Shown here: piece after piece, positions 9,634-17,103 of the stretch
Layout: every line of letters starts with the position of its first letter
How positions within the stretch are numbered: the first letter of the stretch is position 1
NCBI GenBank assembly: GCA_964447105.1
Contig: CAYURH010000007.1
Coordinates: 1-46,840, forward strand
Origin: CAYURH01 sp964447105
GTDB taxonomy: Bacteria; Patescibacteriota; Saccharimonadia; Saccharimonadales; EFPC-124
Length of the DNA: 46,840 bases
Direction of reading: 5' to 3'
Position numbers and translations under genes: made by a program
The notes under the pieces: model-generated
The model's input: the letters and a program-made list of their open reading frames with translations, nothing else
Database searches by the model: none
What the model was told of the DNA's origin: nothing

Positions 9634-9660
9634 AAAAACCTCCCGCGCGGGAGGTTTTTA
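9634..9660 (+). terminator. Intrinsic terminator
   Basis: AAAAACCTCCCGC pairs with GCGGGAGGTTTTT, a near-perfect self-complementary stem ending in a T run after the LPXTG gene. Confidence 0.92.
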
Positions 9661-9676
9661 GTATACTTACAATAAT

Positions 9677-10162
9677 ATGAATTATTTTTGTGCAACCGGC
9701 CTAAATATCTATCATATTTCGGTAGGTGCGGTGCTGCGCAACAAACAAGGTCAGATTGCAGTACACCATTATAGGCAGGAAAAACCAGGCTGGCTTTTCC
9801 CTGACTGCTATATCCTGATGCGCGAAACGATCGAGCCCAACGAAACGATTGAAGCTGCCTTGGGCCGCGGTTTGGCTGAAGAGTTTGGAGCTCGGGCGAT
9901 ATTTAGACAATATCTCGGCTCTAGTGTGTGTTGGCTGCCTACGCCCAAAGGAGTGCAGGCGCAAAAAACAACCCTTTATTGCCTTATGGATTTAGATGGC
10001 GAGCTGGGGCAACCAACTGATTTGCACGAAACACATGGCCCAATAGAATGGCACGAAGCAAAGTTCCTGATAGGGGTCATGAAAGAGCAGCGTAAACGCC
10101 TAAAGCGCGAAGATGCTGATGAATCAGAAATTTTAGAACGCTTGCTGGCTCTAGAAAAATAA
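9677..10162 (+). CDS. Nudix-like protein with degenerate Nudix box
   Basis: A 161-residue protein with a Nudix-like fold: ISVGAVLRNKQGQIAV as first strands, PGWLFPDCYI, then ETIEAALGRGLAEEFG. The last segment aligns with the Nudix box, but the usual opening glycine is absent and REUXEE reads RGLAEE, so the first catalytic glutamate is replaced by glycine. Hydrolysis may be weak or lost. TATACT at 9662-9667 ends 9 nt before the ATG and no Shine-Dalgarno is visible, so the leader is only 2-3 nt at most. Its stop overlaps the start of the methyltransferase by one base, so the two are coupled. Confidence 0.7.
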   Translation: MNYFCATGLNIYHISVGAVLRNKQGQIAVHHYRQEKPGWLFPDCYILMRETIEPNETIEAALGRGLAEEFGARAIFRQYLGSSVCWLPTPKGVQAQKTTLYCLMDLDGELGQPTDLHETHGPIEWHEAKFLIGVMKEQRKRLKREDADESEILERLLALEK

Positions 10163-10767
10163 TGGCCGAGGATGTGATTGATCGAATTGGTTTAGTGTCA
10201 GATCAAGTTAGCAAAGACGAAGTACGGATCATTTTGCGTGAGCTGGCTCGGACGTTGAGCGTGCCGGGTGACGTGGTAGAGCTGGGGTGTTATGTGGGCA
10301 CCACGTCGCTGTATCTGCAGCGGGCTCTGCTGGGTGGCGGTAAGACGCTGCACGTATATGATTCGTTTGCGGGATTGCCGCAGAAATCATCGTACGATGC
10401 CAGCCCGAGCGGTGAGCAGTTCAAACCCGGTGAATTGGCAGCGACCAAAGCAACATTTATTGCTCATTTTAAACGCGCCAATTTACCATTGCCAATTATC
10501 CACAAAGCTTGGTTTGGCGATCTAACGGCAGCCGACATGCCAGCGCGGATCTGCTTCGCTTACCTCGACGGTGATTTTTACGAATCAATCATGGATAGTT
10601 TGCGAGTAATATGGCCGCAGCTGCAACCCGGTGCCGTGATAGTAATAGACGATTATCATAACTTGGCGTTGCCCGGCGCTCAGCGGGCGGTGGACGATTG
10701 GCTGCGCACGCATCCAGCTCGCCTGCAGGTGCAAGCCAGTCTAGCTATTATTCAGCCCAAAGTCTAA
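10162..10767 (+). CDS. TylF/macrocin O-methyltransferase-like SAM methyltransferase
   Basis: A 201-residue class I SAM-dependent methyltransferase of the TylF type. The SAM-binding motif is VVELGCYVGTTSLYLQ (about residues 37-52), the family marker is VYDSFAGLP near residue 69, and the metal-binding acidic cluster is AYLDGDFYES and VIVIDDYHN, followed by PGAQRAVDDW. TylF enzymes methylate sugar hydroxyls using a divalent metal. It is coupled to the Nudix-like gene by a one-base overlap, which points to a small sugar- or nucleotide-sugar modification pair. It converges with the MFS gene; the two stop codons overlap by 4 bp, so no terminator fits between them. Confidence 0.82.
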   Translation: MAEDVIDRIGLVSDQVSKDEVRIILRELARTLSVPGDVVELGCYVGTTSLYLQRALLGGGKTLHVYDSFAGLPQKSSYDASPSGEQFKPGELAATKATFIAHFKRANLPLPIIHKAWFGDLTAADMPARICFAYLDGDFYESIMDSLRVIWPQLQPGAVIVIDDYHNLALPGAQRAVDDWLRTHPARLQVQASLAIIQPKV

Positions 10768-12467
10768 GCGGGTTCGACGGGTGGCAATTCGTGGTCGTTT
10801 TCGCGTAGTGGCAGTTCTTTGAGGAAGATACTGGCCACAAACGCCACACCCATGATAGCGGCCGAGATGACAAACATTTGTGTCAACGAACCGGCGAGCG
10901 CTAATTCTAGTGTGTTGCGCAAGTGGCCAAAAGCGTCGAGTGCCATGTGTTGCATATCAGCGGGTACAGCGCTCAGTTGTTTGGTAATCGCTTCTTGCGC
11001 AGCGGGCGACAAGATGCCTTGCAATGAGTTGATGTCGAATTTTTCAAACATTGCACCCTGACCATTGGCTTTGGCGAATTGTACAAATGGTTCGCTCTGG
11101 ATGTTGCTCAGTTTTTGTGTGAGGACATTGTTCATGATGCCACCCAACACAGCCAAGCCTACGGTGCCACCGATGCTGCGGAACAATTGCACGGCACTAC
11201 TTGCCACGCCCAAATCTTTGGGTTCCACGGCGTTTTGGGCAGCTAGGTTGAAGATAGGCATGGCCATGCCAAGACCGATACCTGTAACCGCCATGCGCCA
11301 CGCCAGGTCCCAATAGCCGCTTGTTTGGGTGAGGGTAGACAGTGTGAAGATGCCGATAGTGGCGATGAATAGGCCGACAATTGCCAGCATCTTGTATTTG
11401 CCAGTTTTGTGTACAATTTGGCCGATTGCAATACTGCCAATGGTGAGCGCCAAAATCATCGGCAACAACAAAATGCCTGAATTCGTCGCACTAAAGTGCA
11501 AAATCTGTTGCGCAAAGGTAGGGATGTAGATGATAGCGCCAAAGAACCCAACACCAAATAGCAGCATCAGCGAGCAGACAAGCGCGAATACGGGCTGGCG
11601 GAAAAGGTGTAGGGGAATAATAGGATCTTTGGCTTTGCGCTCAGCAAAAATGAATCCGGTAATAGACGCAGCGGCGAGTACAAACATGCCAATGATCCAG
11701 CCACTATTCCATGCCAGGTCCACTGGGCTGCTTGCCCACGGCACAGTGACGCTGGTGCCGCCGAGTGAACAGGCTAACACCAAACTACCCAGACCTACGC
11801 TCAGCAGTGCAGCGCCTAAGTAGTCTACTACCTCGTCTTTTTTGGCGATAATTGTTGGCAAATATTTGGCGATCAAACCAAATGAAATCAGCCCCACAGG
11901 CACATTCACAAAAAACGCCCAGCGCCAGTTGGTGGTAGCGCCCAGTATGGAGTGACCGTCGGTCAAGTAGCCACCAAGCAGTGGTCCAACCAGCGATGAC
12001 AAACCAAATACCGCACCAATAATACCTTGCCACTTGCCGCGTTCGCGAGCGCTAAACAAATCGCCAATCACACTAAAGGCGTTGGCAAATAAAATACCAC
12101 CACCAATACCTTGCAACGCGCGATAGGCGATAAGTTGCGAGATGTCTTGTGCGGTGCCGCACAATAGCGAAGCAATAACAAATATAGTGATACCTACCAG
12201 CAATAATTTGCGTCGGCCGTACAGATCTGACATTTTGCCAGCGATAGGCACAGAAATGGTAGATGTGAGCAAGTAGGCGGTGACCACCCAGCTGAGTTCC
12301 TGCAGGGCGTTGAATTCGCTTAATATTTTGGGTAGCGCGGTGCCTACGATGGTTTGGTCGAGCGCGGCTAGGAATAGGCCGGACATGACCGCGATCATAA
12401 TGATTACTTTTTGTCGGTTGGTCAGATGTCGTAGCACGCTATGCCTCCTCGTTTTTTGCTTGTTCAA
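10764..12467 (-). CDS. MFS drug exporter, EmrB/QacA (DHA2) type
   Basis: A 567-residue, 14-helix major facilitator transporter. The first helix carries the DHA2 marker FLAALDQTIVGTALPKI, loop 2-3 has GKMSDLYGRRKLL (motif A), and VPVGLISF lies further along. Members export drugs, dyes or metabolites with proton antiport. Its start lies inside the end of the AbrB-type regulator gene (29 bp overlap), so the two are translated from one mRNA. The long C-terminal extracytoplasmic loop before the last helix is seen in other DHA2 proteins. The substrate is unknown. Confidence 0.92.
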   Translation of the reverse strand: MNKQKTRRHSVLRHLTNRQKVIIMIAVMSGLFLAALDQTIVGTALPKILSEFNALQELSWVVTAYLLTSTISVPIAGKMSDLYGRRKLLLVGITIFVIASLLCGTAQDISQLIAYRALQGIGGGILFANAFSVIGDLFSARERGKWQGIIGAVFGLSSLVGPLLGGYLTDGHSILGATTNWRWAFFVNVPVGLISFGLIAKYLPTIIAKKDEVVDYLGAALLSVGLGSLVLACSLGGTSVTVPWASSPVDLAWNSGWIIGMFVLAAASITGFIFAERKAKDPIIPLHLFRQPVFALVCSLMLLFGVGFFGAIIYIPTFAQQILHFSATNSGILLLPMILALTIGSIAIGQIVHKTGKYKMLAIVGLFIATIGIFTLSTLTQTSGYWDLAWRMAVTGIGLGMAMPIFNLAAQNAVEPKDLGVASSAVQLFRSIGGTVGLAVLGGIMNNVLTQKLSNIQSEPFVQFAKANGQGAMFEKFDINSLQGILSPAAQEAITKQLSAVPADMQHMALDAFGHLRNTLELALAGSLTQMFVISAAIMGVAFVASIFLKELPLRENDHELPPVEPA

Positions 12468-12693
12468 CTGCGTGTTGCATGGATTGTAGATGTTCGTTGA
12501 GTGCGCCCAACAACGCTTCCACGCTTTTTACGGGGCAGATGCCCAGCATTTGTTTTTTGCCTTCGTGCACACCAATCACGATCACCTTGTCGCCGGTACC
12601 GATATTCAACGCTTCCCGCGCCTCGAGGGGTATAACGATTTGGCCTTTGGTGCCTACCGTGGCCGAGCCATAAAAACAGGGTTTTCCGTGCAT
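12439..12693 (-). CDS. AbrB/SpoVT-type transcriptional regulator
   Basis: An 84-residue protein whose N-terminal half is a swapped-hairpin AbrB domain (ATVGTKGQIVIPLEAREALNI, then GDKVIVIG), followed by a helical C-terminus (SVEALLGALNEHLQSM). Such proteins are dimeric DNA binders. It overlaps the exporter by 29 bp and probably controls that operon, including itself. No Shine-Dalgarno is seen; a weak TTTCAT hexamer lies 6 nt before the ATG, which may be another leaderless start. Confidence 0.82.
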   Translation of the reverse strand: MHGKPCFYGSATVGTKGQIVIPLEAREALNIGTGDKVIVIGVHEGKKQMLGICPVKSVEALLGALNEHLQSMQHAVEQAKNEEA

Positions 12694-12753
12694 GCTGGTA
12701 TGAAAAGTATTACTAGGAATACATAGTAGCGCATGAAAAAACGCTGCGCAAGC

Positions 12754-13170
12754 CTATTTTTGGCAGTCGCTGCAGTAACCCACCAATTCAACAGAGTGGG
12801 AAAGTGTGAGGAAATGATTGTTGTGTGCAATGCGCGACAATGTGGATTCTAGCTCACTGCTGTTGATGTCGATAGTTTTGCCGCAGTGCTGACATACGGC
12901 GTGGTGGTGGTGCGGGGTAAAGATTTCACTCAGCTCAATTTGGTGCTTGAACCCATGCCAGATGCGGTTCACAATGCCCAACTTTTCGAATAGTTCGATA
13001 GTTCGATACACGGTAGCGCGGTCGATGTCTTGTTGCATGGCGCGCGCCAGGCTACCGATGCTCAGCGGGCCGTGGTTTTGTAGATAGGTAAACACCGTCA
13101 CGCGGCGTTTGGTGGCGCTGCTGCCCGCTTGTTTGAGCGTGTCTTTGAGTTTGGCGATCGATGCTTCCAT
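12754..13170 (-). CDS. Fur-family metal-dependent repressor
   Basis: A 138-residue Fur-family regulator. The winged helix is in the first 80 residues (ATVYRTIELFEKLGIV), the metal hinge is HHHH at residues 87-90, and the structural zinc site uses C93/C96 (CQHC) and C133/C136 (CSDC). Whether it senses iron, zinc or peroxide cannot be told from the sequence. TATAAT on its strand (13179-13184) ends 8 nt before the ATG with no Shine-Dalgarno, so it is near-leaderless. It is divergent from the cobalamin riboswitch gene, and the shared region holds a palindrome at 13232-13247. Confidence 0.92.
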   Translation of the reverse strand: MEASIAKLKDTLKQAGSSATKRRVTVFTYLQNHGPLSIGSLARAMQQDIDRATVYRTIELFEKLGIVNRIWHGFKHQIELSEIFTPHHHHAVCQHCGKTIDINSSELESTLSRIAHNNHFLTLSHSVELVGYCSDCQK

Positions 13171-13231
13171 ATAGACACATTATATATGCAACACTTTTGC
13201 AAAATAAATAGTGATTATTCCACATCGATGT

Positions 13232-13247
13232 CCACCATATATAGTGG
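13232..13247. promoter_or_regulatory. Operator-like inverted repeat between fur and the riboswitch gene
   Basis: CCACCATATATAGTGG is a 16-bp near-perfect palindrome with one mismatched pair. It directly precedes TATAGT (13248-13253), the likely -10 of the rightward transcript, so a bound repressor would block it. It is not a classic Fur box; the binding protein is unknown. Confidence 0.4.
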
Positions 13248-13264
13248 TATAGTTAAATTACACG

Positions 13265-13448
13265 TTTACAATTAACTACACACATGGTGGAACAGCGTGT
13301 AAATCGCTGGCTGTGCCGCAACGGTAATATGCAGATGCATGAGCCCGATACGCTATGTGAGTATAGAAATCCCGAGCAGGAGTGCGCTATAAAAGCGTTT
13401 ATTTTGATCACACTAAATCCTGCCCGGGACAAGCGAGGGGCAGGATTT
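13265..13448 (+). ncRNA. Cobalamin riboswitch with expression platform
   Basis: The aptamer core is clear: GGTGGAA (13286-13292), a CAGC/GCTG stem (13293-13296 and 13305-13308) holding the conserved GTG and AAT, then GCTGTGCCGCAACGGTAA (13310-13327), and the B12-box start AGCCCGATACG (13342-13352). CACAT and ATGTG close the domain. The platform has AAATCCTGCCC (13415-13425) pairing perfectly with GGGCAGGATTT (13438-13448), followed by T residues. CCCGAGCAGGA (13371-13381) can pair instead with TCCTGCCCGGG (13418-13428), giving a mutually exclusive pair. The 3' arm contains the only AGGA before the ATG, so the hairpin may block translation as well as transcription. Cobalamin binding is expected to switch the gene off. 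Confidence 0.88.
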
Positions 13449-13452
13449 TTAT

Positions 13453-14991
13453 ATGAGCGTTGTCGGGCCGGAAGGGCAAGGCAAATTTGGGCCAGAAGGT
13501 GAGCACCGCTACGGAGCGGTACTTTCGGCGCAAAAATTGCTGGATGCGCAGGGGATGCTGCGTGATCATTCGCGCGAGCAGGCAGCCGAGCGACTGGCTG
13601 GCGCTTCTGTCGATACACTCTATCCAGACCCCATGGTCAAGAGCGATGTGCTGGGCGCAGCGCGCTTGGAGCAGGCAGCGTCTGAGCAGCGCATTGCCTC
13701 GGCGCCATTTACCGAAAACGTGGAACGCGAATCACTGACGGTAATCGTAGAAGCGCTCAAAACAATCGGCCATATCCAGCGCACCGAAGTTGACGTGGAT
13801 GCCGACGGGCGAGCGCATGTCGGCCCGGTGTATTTGGATCGTATGGTGTTGCACGGCTTGCACCCCGAGCATACTGACGTACTGAATACGTTTGGCGAAA
13901 TTGATCATTATGCCGAACTGATGAGTCAGGCGCATTTTCAAAACGCCACGTTGCGCCAAAATCGTGCCCAGGTGCGACTGTCGTTGGTCCCCCGTGATCG
14001 CGAAGTAGACGCGCAAAAACTTGATGATTGGTTCGATCTGGATAACGGCGTGTGGATGATCGACTGGGTGCATTTTGAGCCCAAAGGTACTGGCTGGAAG
14101 CGCGTGACCCAACGCACATTTATGAGTGGCAGTGATCCACGCGTGGCGAGTGTGCTGTTGGGTGAACTGGGTGTGACCGACGGACGGCAACTGGATTCAT
14201 TACAGGTTCGTGAAACATCGTTTTTGCTTGACCGCAGCGAGTTTGCTGGCCCGGCTACTATTGCGCAGTTGGCTGACAGGATTATGAGTGAATTGGCTGA
14301 GCGGCCAGTATTTTGTGGCAAAGTGCGCGATTGGGAGCCCGACCAAGAGCATTATGACAGTCTGGCGCAAGAATCTATGGGGCGCGAGGCGTCACTTGCC
14401 AAATACGCTGGCGCCTTGGCTGATACGGCTCGATATCTTGTGCGTGAAGGCCGCCCAGACCAAAATCAACGCTTTGCTGATGCCATTATCTTGAGCCTAC
14501 GCGATATTTGTAAGAATCGACCGGAATATGCTGAATATGTATTTGGCCGAGAGGCGATGGATTTGTACGGACGAGCCAAAGATTTACGCGATGCGGGTGA
14601 CCACGCGGCAAGCGACCGCCTGCTGCAAGACGCGTTTAATGCGTCCACTACAGCAGTGATCTGCGACATAGAAGTAAGTATGGGCGGTGGCAACTCGGTG
14701 GCGGTGTCACCATTTGCGACGCTGTACGAAAAATACGGATTCGACAAAGTGCATCGCGGTACCTGCCAGGCGTGTGGTGTTAAAGATGATGTGGGCGAGT
14801 GCAGCATCTGTAATGTGTGTGACACGCGCGATCGCCTGGCACCTGGCTACGCCGCCTATATGGCGAAGCGCCGCGCTGCCAAGAAAAAAGCCGGTAGCAT
14901 GGCCGTGATGTTTGGCGGACAAGCTCACCGTTTGGACAAGGGTCGTCGCCAAGCACCGCGCTGGTTTAGCCACATTTTGTCCACAGAATGA
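13453..14991 (+). CDS. Uncharacterised protein with C-terminal zinc-ribbon-like cysteines, under cobalamin control
   Basis: A 512-residue protein of no family I recognise. The N-terminal 100 residues are helical and charged. The middle (about 130-300) looks like mixed alpha/beta. The C-terminal third is helical and carries a cysteine knuckle, CQACGVKDDVGECSICNVC (spacing C-x2-C-x8-C-x2-C-x2-C), then a lysine/arginine-rich end. That pattern suggests zinc or Fe-S binding near the C-terminus. The ATG lies just after the T run of the riboswitch hairpin, and AGGA inside that hairpin is the only plausible ribosome binding site. Cobalamin control suggests a role in B12 uptake or salvage, or a B12-independent substitute, but the sequence does not show which. 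No transmembrane helix is evident. Confidence 0.85.
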   Translation: MSVVGPEGQGKFGPEGEHRYGAVLSAQKLLDAQGMLRDHSREQAAERLAGASVDTLYPDPMVKSDVLGAARLEQAASEQRIASAPFTENVERESLTVIVEALKTIGHIQRTEVDVDADGRAHVGPVYLDRMVLHGLHPEHTDVLNTFGEIDHYAELMSQAHFQNATLRQNRAQVRLSLVPRDREVDAQKLDDWFDLDNGVWMIDWVHFEPKGTGWKRVTQRTFMSGSDPRVASVLLGELGVTDGRQLDSLQVRETSFLLDRSEFAGPATIAQLADRIMSELAERPVFCGKVRDWEPDQEHYDSLAQESMGREASLAKYAGALADTARYLVREGRPDQNQRFADAIILSLRDICKNRPEYAEYVFGREAMDLYGRAKDLRDAGDHAASDRLLQDAFNASTTAVICDIEVSMGGGNSVAVSPFATLYEKYGFDKVHRGTCQACGVKDDVGECSICNVCDTRDRLAPGYAAYMAKRRAAKKKAGSMAVMFGGQAHRLDKGRRQAPRWFSHILSTE

Positions 14992-15041
14992 CGTAATGCT
15001 CATGCTTGACTCTTATACTAACCTGCGCTACCTTTGAGCTT

Positions 15042-15116
15042 GTGACGTTTCGTTCGGACACCCGGCCAGTTGTCGGAACGAAGACCGAGTGCTTATGCGC
15101 CGATGCGACGGCCTAG
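15042..15116 (+). CDS. Possible 24-residue leader peptide
   Basis: A GTG-initiated frame of 24 codons lies between a likely -10 (TATACT, 15015-15020) and the 31-residue gene. It spans an inverted repeat, CGTTCGGACA/TGTCGGAACG, with one mismatch. It ends 33 nt before the next ATG, at the same relative place as the leader ORF in front of aspS, and both are followed by CCACCACAT. There is no Shine-Dalgarno. Real translation is uncertain. Confidence 0.25.
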   Translation: MTFRSDTRPVVGTKTECLCADATA

Positions 15117-15149
15117 ACGCGCGGACCACCACATTAACAAGGAGTCTAT

Positions 15150-15245
15150 ATGGCAATTGACATCCGCAAAGTGCCCGCCCGGGCACAAAAAGTTGCGGTG
15201 GAAATTGTGCCTGCAGAGTGGCAAGATTACATTGCTCACGAGTAG
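15150..15245 (+). CDS. 31-residue microprotein
   Basis: A short frame with a strong ribosome binding site (AAGGAG, 6 bases before the ATG), its own upstream promoter-like sequence and a terminator 8 bases after the stop, so it is a complete transcription unit. The peptide starts MAIDIRKVPARAQK and ends with EWQDYIAHE. It is amphipathic, soluble and rich in valine, alanine and charged residues, with no signal peptide or membrane helix. It lies between the riboswitch-controlled gene and the convergent dsbA. The leader in front carries a hairpin and shares CCACCACAT plus AAGGA with the aspS leader. The function is unknown. Confidence 0.6.
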   Translation: MAIDIRKVPARAQKVAVEIVPAEWQDYIAHE

Positions 15246-15252
15246 GACAAGC

Positions 15253-15284
15253 ACAACCCTTCGGTAAAACGAGGGGTTGTTTTA
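15253..15284 (+). terminator. Intrinsic terminator of the microprotein gene
   Basis: ACAACCC (15253-15259) pairs with GGGTTGT (15274-15280), followed by TTTT. It lies just before the convergent dsbA stop. Confidence 0.82.
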
Positions 15285-15293
15285 TTGCCAGGC

Positions 15294-16001
15294 TTATTCG
15301 CTTGGTTGCGCAAACGCCGCGGCTTTGGGCTGGAAGTCGGGGTAGGCTGTTTTGAGCGCATCTTCGACTGTTTGGCGCAGTTTCACTTGGTCGGTGGCTA
15401 TGGTTGAATCGAGCTTTTTGCCGTTTAGTACAAATGTGGGCGTTTGATTTACGTCAAACTGTTTGGCGCTGCTGCGGTCGCGGCTGATTTTGTCGGCTAT
15501 GTCTTTGTTGGTCAGGTCGGTCTTGAATTTATTGACATCTAGTCCGATTTGGGCAGCGTAACCTTGGAACACTGACTCACGTTGGTTGACGGCTGCATCC
15601 TGCCACGACTGCTGGTTCTCGTATAAAATGTCGTGCATTTCCCAATATTTGTTTTGTAGGCCGGCGGCTTCGGCAGCCGTGGCAGCAGCTAGCGCGTTGG
15701 CGTGCAGCGTGGTTAGCGGGAATTCGCGAAATACAAATGTGATTTTGTCTTGATAGTCGCTGGTGATGTTTTTAATCGCTTGGTACATGGCACCGCAGCC
15801 GGGGCATTGGTAGTCGCCATATTCGATAAACACCACCTTTTTGGTGTCGGTGCCGTACACGTGGTCGGCGATCGGACCGTCGGCTATCACAGTTTTGGCG
15901 TCACCAGTAAATGACTTTTCATTACTTTTGTTCAACAATATAATCCCACCAAACAGAGCTACAACAACTACGGCAAATATAATCCACTTCGTTTTATCCA
16001 T
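15294..16001 (-). CDS. DsbA-family membrane-anchored thiol oxidoreductase
   Basis: A 235-residue protein with an N-terminal membrane anchor (about residues 5-23) and an exported thioredoxin-fold domain. The active site is CPGC (C66 and C69, in EYGDYQCPGC) and the cis-proline loop is QTPTF. It should form or exchange disulfides in exported proteins, of which this window has several cysteine-rich examples. I start it at MDKTKW because a longer open frame upstream crosses the divergent promoter and the start of the neighbouring gene. TATGAT on its strand lies exactly 6 nt before this ATG, which predicts a leaderless mRNA. Confidence 0.88.
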   Translation of the reverse strand: MDKTKWIIFAVVVVALFGGIILLNKSNEKSFTGDAKTVIADGPIADHVYGTDTKKVVFIEYGDYQCPGCGAMYQAIKNITSDYQDKITFVFREFPLTTLHANALAAATAAEAAGLQNKYWEMHDILYENQQSWQDAAVNQRESVFQGYAAQIGLDVNKFKTDLTNKDIADKISRDRSSAKQFDVNQTPTFVLNGKKLDSTIATDQVKLRQTVEDALKTAYPDFQPKAAAFAQPSE

Positions 16002-16007
16002 AATTCC

Positions 16008-16017
16008 ATCATACAAT
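16008..16017. promoter_or_regulatory. Overlapping divergent -10 elements
   Basis: TATGAT on the minus strand (16008-16013) and TACAAT on the plus strand (16012-16017) overlap by two bases. Each lies 6 nt from its start codon (dsbA at 16001, CBS protein at 16024). Two polymerases cannot occupy both at once. Confidence 0.55.
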
Positions 16018-16023
16018 AGGTTT

Positions 16024-16989
16024 ATGGAAGAATTGCTGATTTTATTAGGTGCTATTGTTTTGACTTGTATTTTGGCGATGGTGAAAAGCATTCGCTTAGC
16101 ACCCAGCCTAGAGAGTGAATTCGAACTGGAGCGTCGTGCGGACAAAGGTGATACGCATGCCAGGCACGAGCTTAATAGGCGAATCGTGTTGCCGCTGCTT
16201 GGTGCGCTGCAGCGGCTGAAGGTGGCGCTACTGATCGCGTTATTGTTTGGGCTGCTCATTGCCACTCACTCGGTGTGGCTTGGTATGCTTGTGGGGTTTG
16301 CGCTGCTCATGATAGTCGAGATTGTGACTGCGCGTGGCTGGCTGGCCGGGTTTGTATGGGGGTTGCAGCGAAAATTAGAGCGACATCTGCTGACAATTGC
16401 CTACAAAGGCGCGCCAGTGTTTAAGCTATGGGCATTTACCCAAACCGACGCGCACGCGCCAGCAGTCGCTTCCAAAGCGGAATTGCGCCAACTAATTGAC
16501 CAAGACCAAACCGTGCTTTCGGCTGCCGAACGTGCCCGGCTGCACGGCGCGCTGGATTTTGCTACTACCCGTATATCACAGCTCATGGTTCCCCGCTCGC
16601 AAATTGCGACTGTAGACATGAGTGAAACCGTGGGTCCACTCCTGATGGATCGCTTACACAAAGCTGGGCACAAAGTGTTCCCAGTGATCAAAAAAGATCT
16701 GGATCATATCAAAGGCCTGCTGTACATGTCTGATCTGATGCCGCTCGACCCCGACCTGAAGCTCATGACCGATGCTTTGCGCCCCACCGTACACTACGTG
16801 CCAGCCACGGCGCACATTGCCACGGTGATTTCGGCCAGTTTGCAAACCGGCCGCCAACTGTTTGTTGCTGTCGACGAAAACGGTGAAACCCAAGGACTCA
16901 TTACCCTGGCCGATGTGCTAACGCATATGTTGGGCCAACCGCCAGCCAAAGAAGTGGCGGTAGGGACGAAGCCCAAGCAGTTGTCATAA
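16024..16989 (+). CDS. CNNM/CorC-like membrane protein with CBS pair
   Basis: A 321-residue protein with an N-terminal helix (residues 3-20), two or three more membrane segments between about 60 and 110, and a C-terminal CBS-pair region (LMVPRSQIATVDMSE, HKVFPVIKKDLDHIKGLLYMSDL, then LFVAVDENGETQGLITLADVL). This matches the CNNM/HlyC/CorC layout, linked to magnesium or cobalt transport and adenosine-nucleotide sensing, although the DUF21 part is divergent. The start is set at MEELL: TACAAT is 6 nt upstream, with no Shine-Dalgarno, and a longer frame would run through dsbA. Its stop lies 2-4 bases inside the aspS -35 region. Confidence 0.78.
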   Translation: MEELLILLGAIVLTCILAMVKSIRLAPSLESEFELERRADKGDTHARHELNRRIVLPLLGALQRLKVALLIALLFGLLIATHSVWLGMLVGFALLMIVEIVTARGWLAGFVWGLQRKLERHLLTIAYKGAPVFKLWAFTQTDAHAPAVASKAELRQLIDQDQTVLSAAERARLHGALDFATTRISQLMVPRSQIATVDMSETVGPLLMDRLHKAGHKVFPVIKKDLDHIKGLLYMSDLMPLDPDLKLMTDALRPTVHYVPATAHIATVISASLQTGRQLFVAVDENGETQGLITLADVLTHMLGQPPAKEVAVGTKPKQLS

Positions 16990-17008
16990 GATTGACATCT
17001 GTTATAGT
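16981..17008 (+). promoter_or_regulatory. aspS leader promoter with extended -10
   Basis: TTGTCA (16981-16986), a 16-bp spacer and TATAGT (17003-17008), preceded by TG one base upstream (TGTTATAGT). The -35 overlaps the end of the CBS-protein gene. The nearby TTGACA at 16992-16997 is too close to this -10 to serve it. Confidence 0.65.
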
Positions 17009-17019
17009 ATCCATCAGAT

Positions 17020-17103
17020 ATGTCTAAAACCGCTTTTTTCGTTTGCAACGACAATACGTCGACTTACGCCGGCGGTTTTGCTTGTGGCCGCGCGGTGTTG
17101 TAA
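17020..17103 (+). CDS. Leader peptide ORF upstream of aspS
   Basis: A 27-codon ATG-initiated frame that starts 11 nt after the -10 and ends 40 nt before aspS. The peptide reads MSKTAFFVCNDNTSTYAG... with Asn-Asp-Asn in the middle, which are the residues whose charging depends on this synthetase if it is non-discriminating. AAAACCGC (17026-17033) can pair with GCGGTTTT (17072-17079) inside the frame, so a stalled ribosome would change the fold. This resembles an aminoacyl-tRNA-dependent attenuator. Translation is not proven; the frame could be chance, but its position, start and codons fit. Confidence 0.45.
   Translation: MSKTAFFVCNDNTSTYAGGFACGRAVL

Noticed and set aside
15070..15267. 65-codon frame over the 31-residue gene
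   Set aside because: No ribosome binding site; it runs through the terminator region, while the 31-codon frame has AAGGAG at proper spacing.
16992..17008. TTGACA at 16992 as the -35 of the aspS promoter
   Set aside because: Only 5 bases separate it from TATAGT; TTGTCA at 16981 gives a normal 16-bp spacer.
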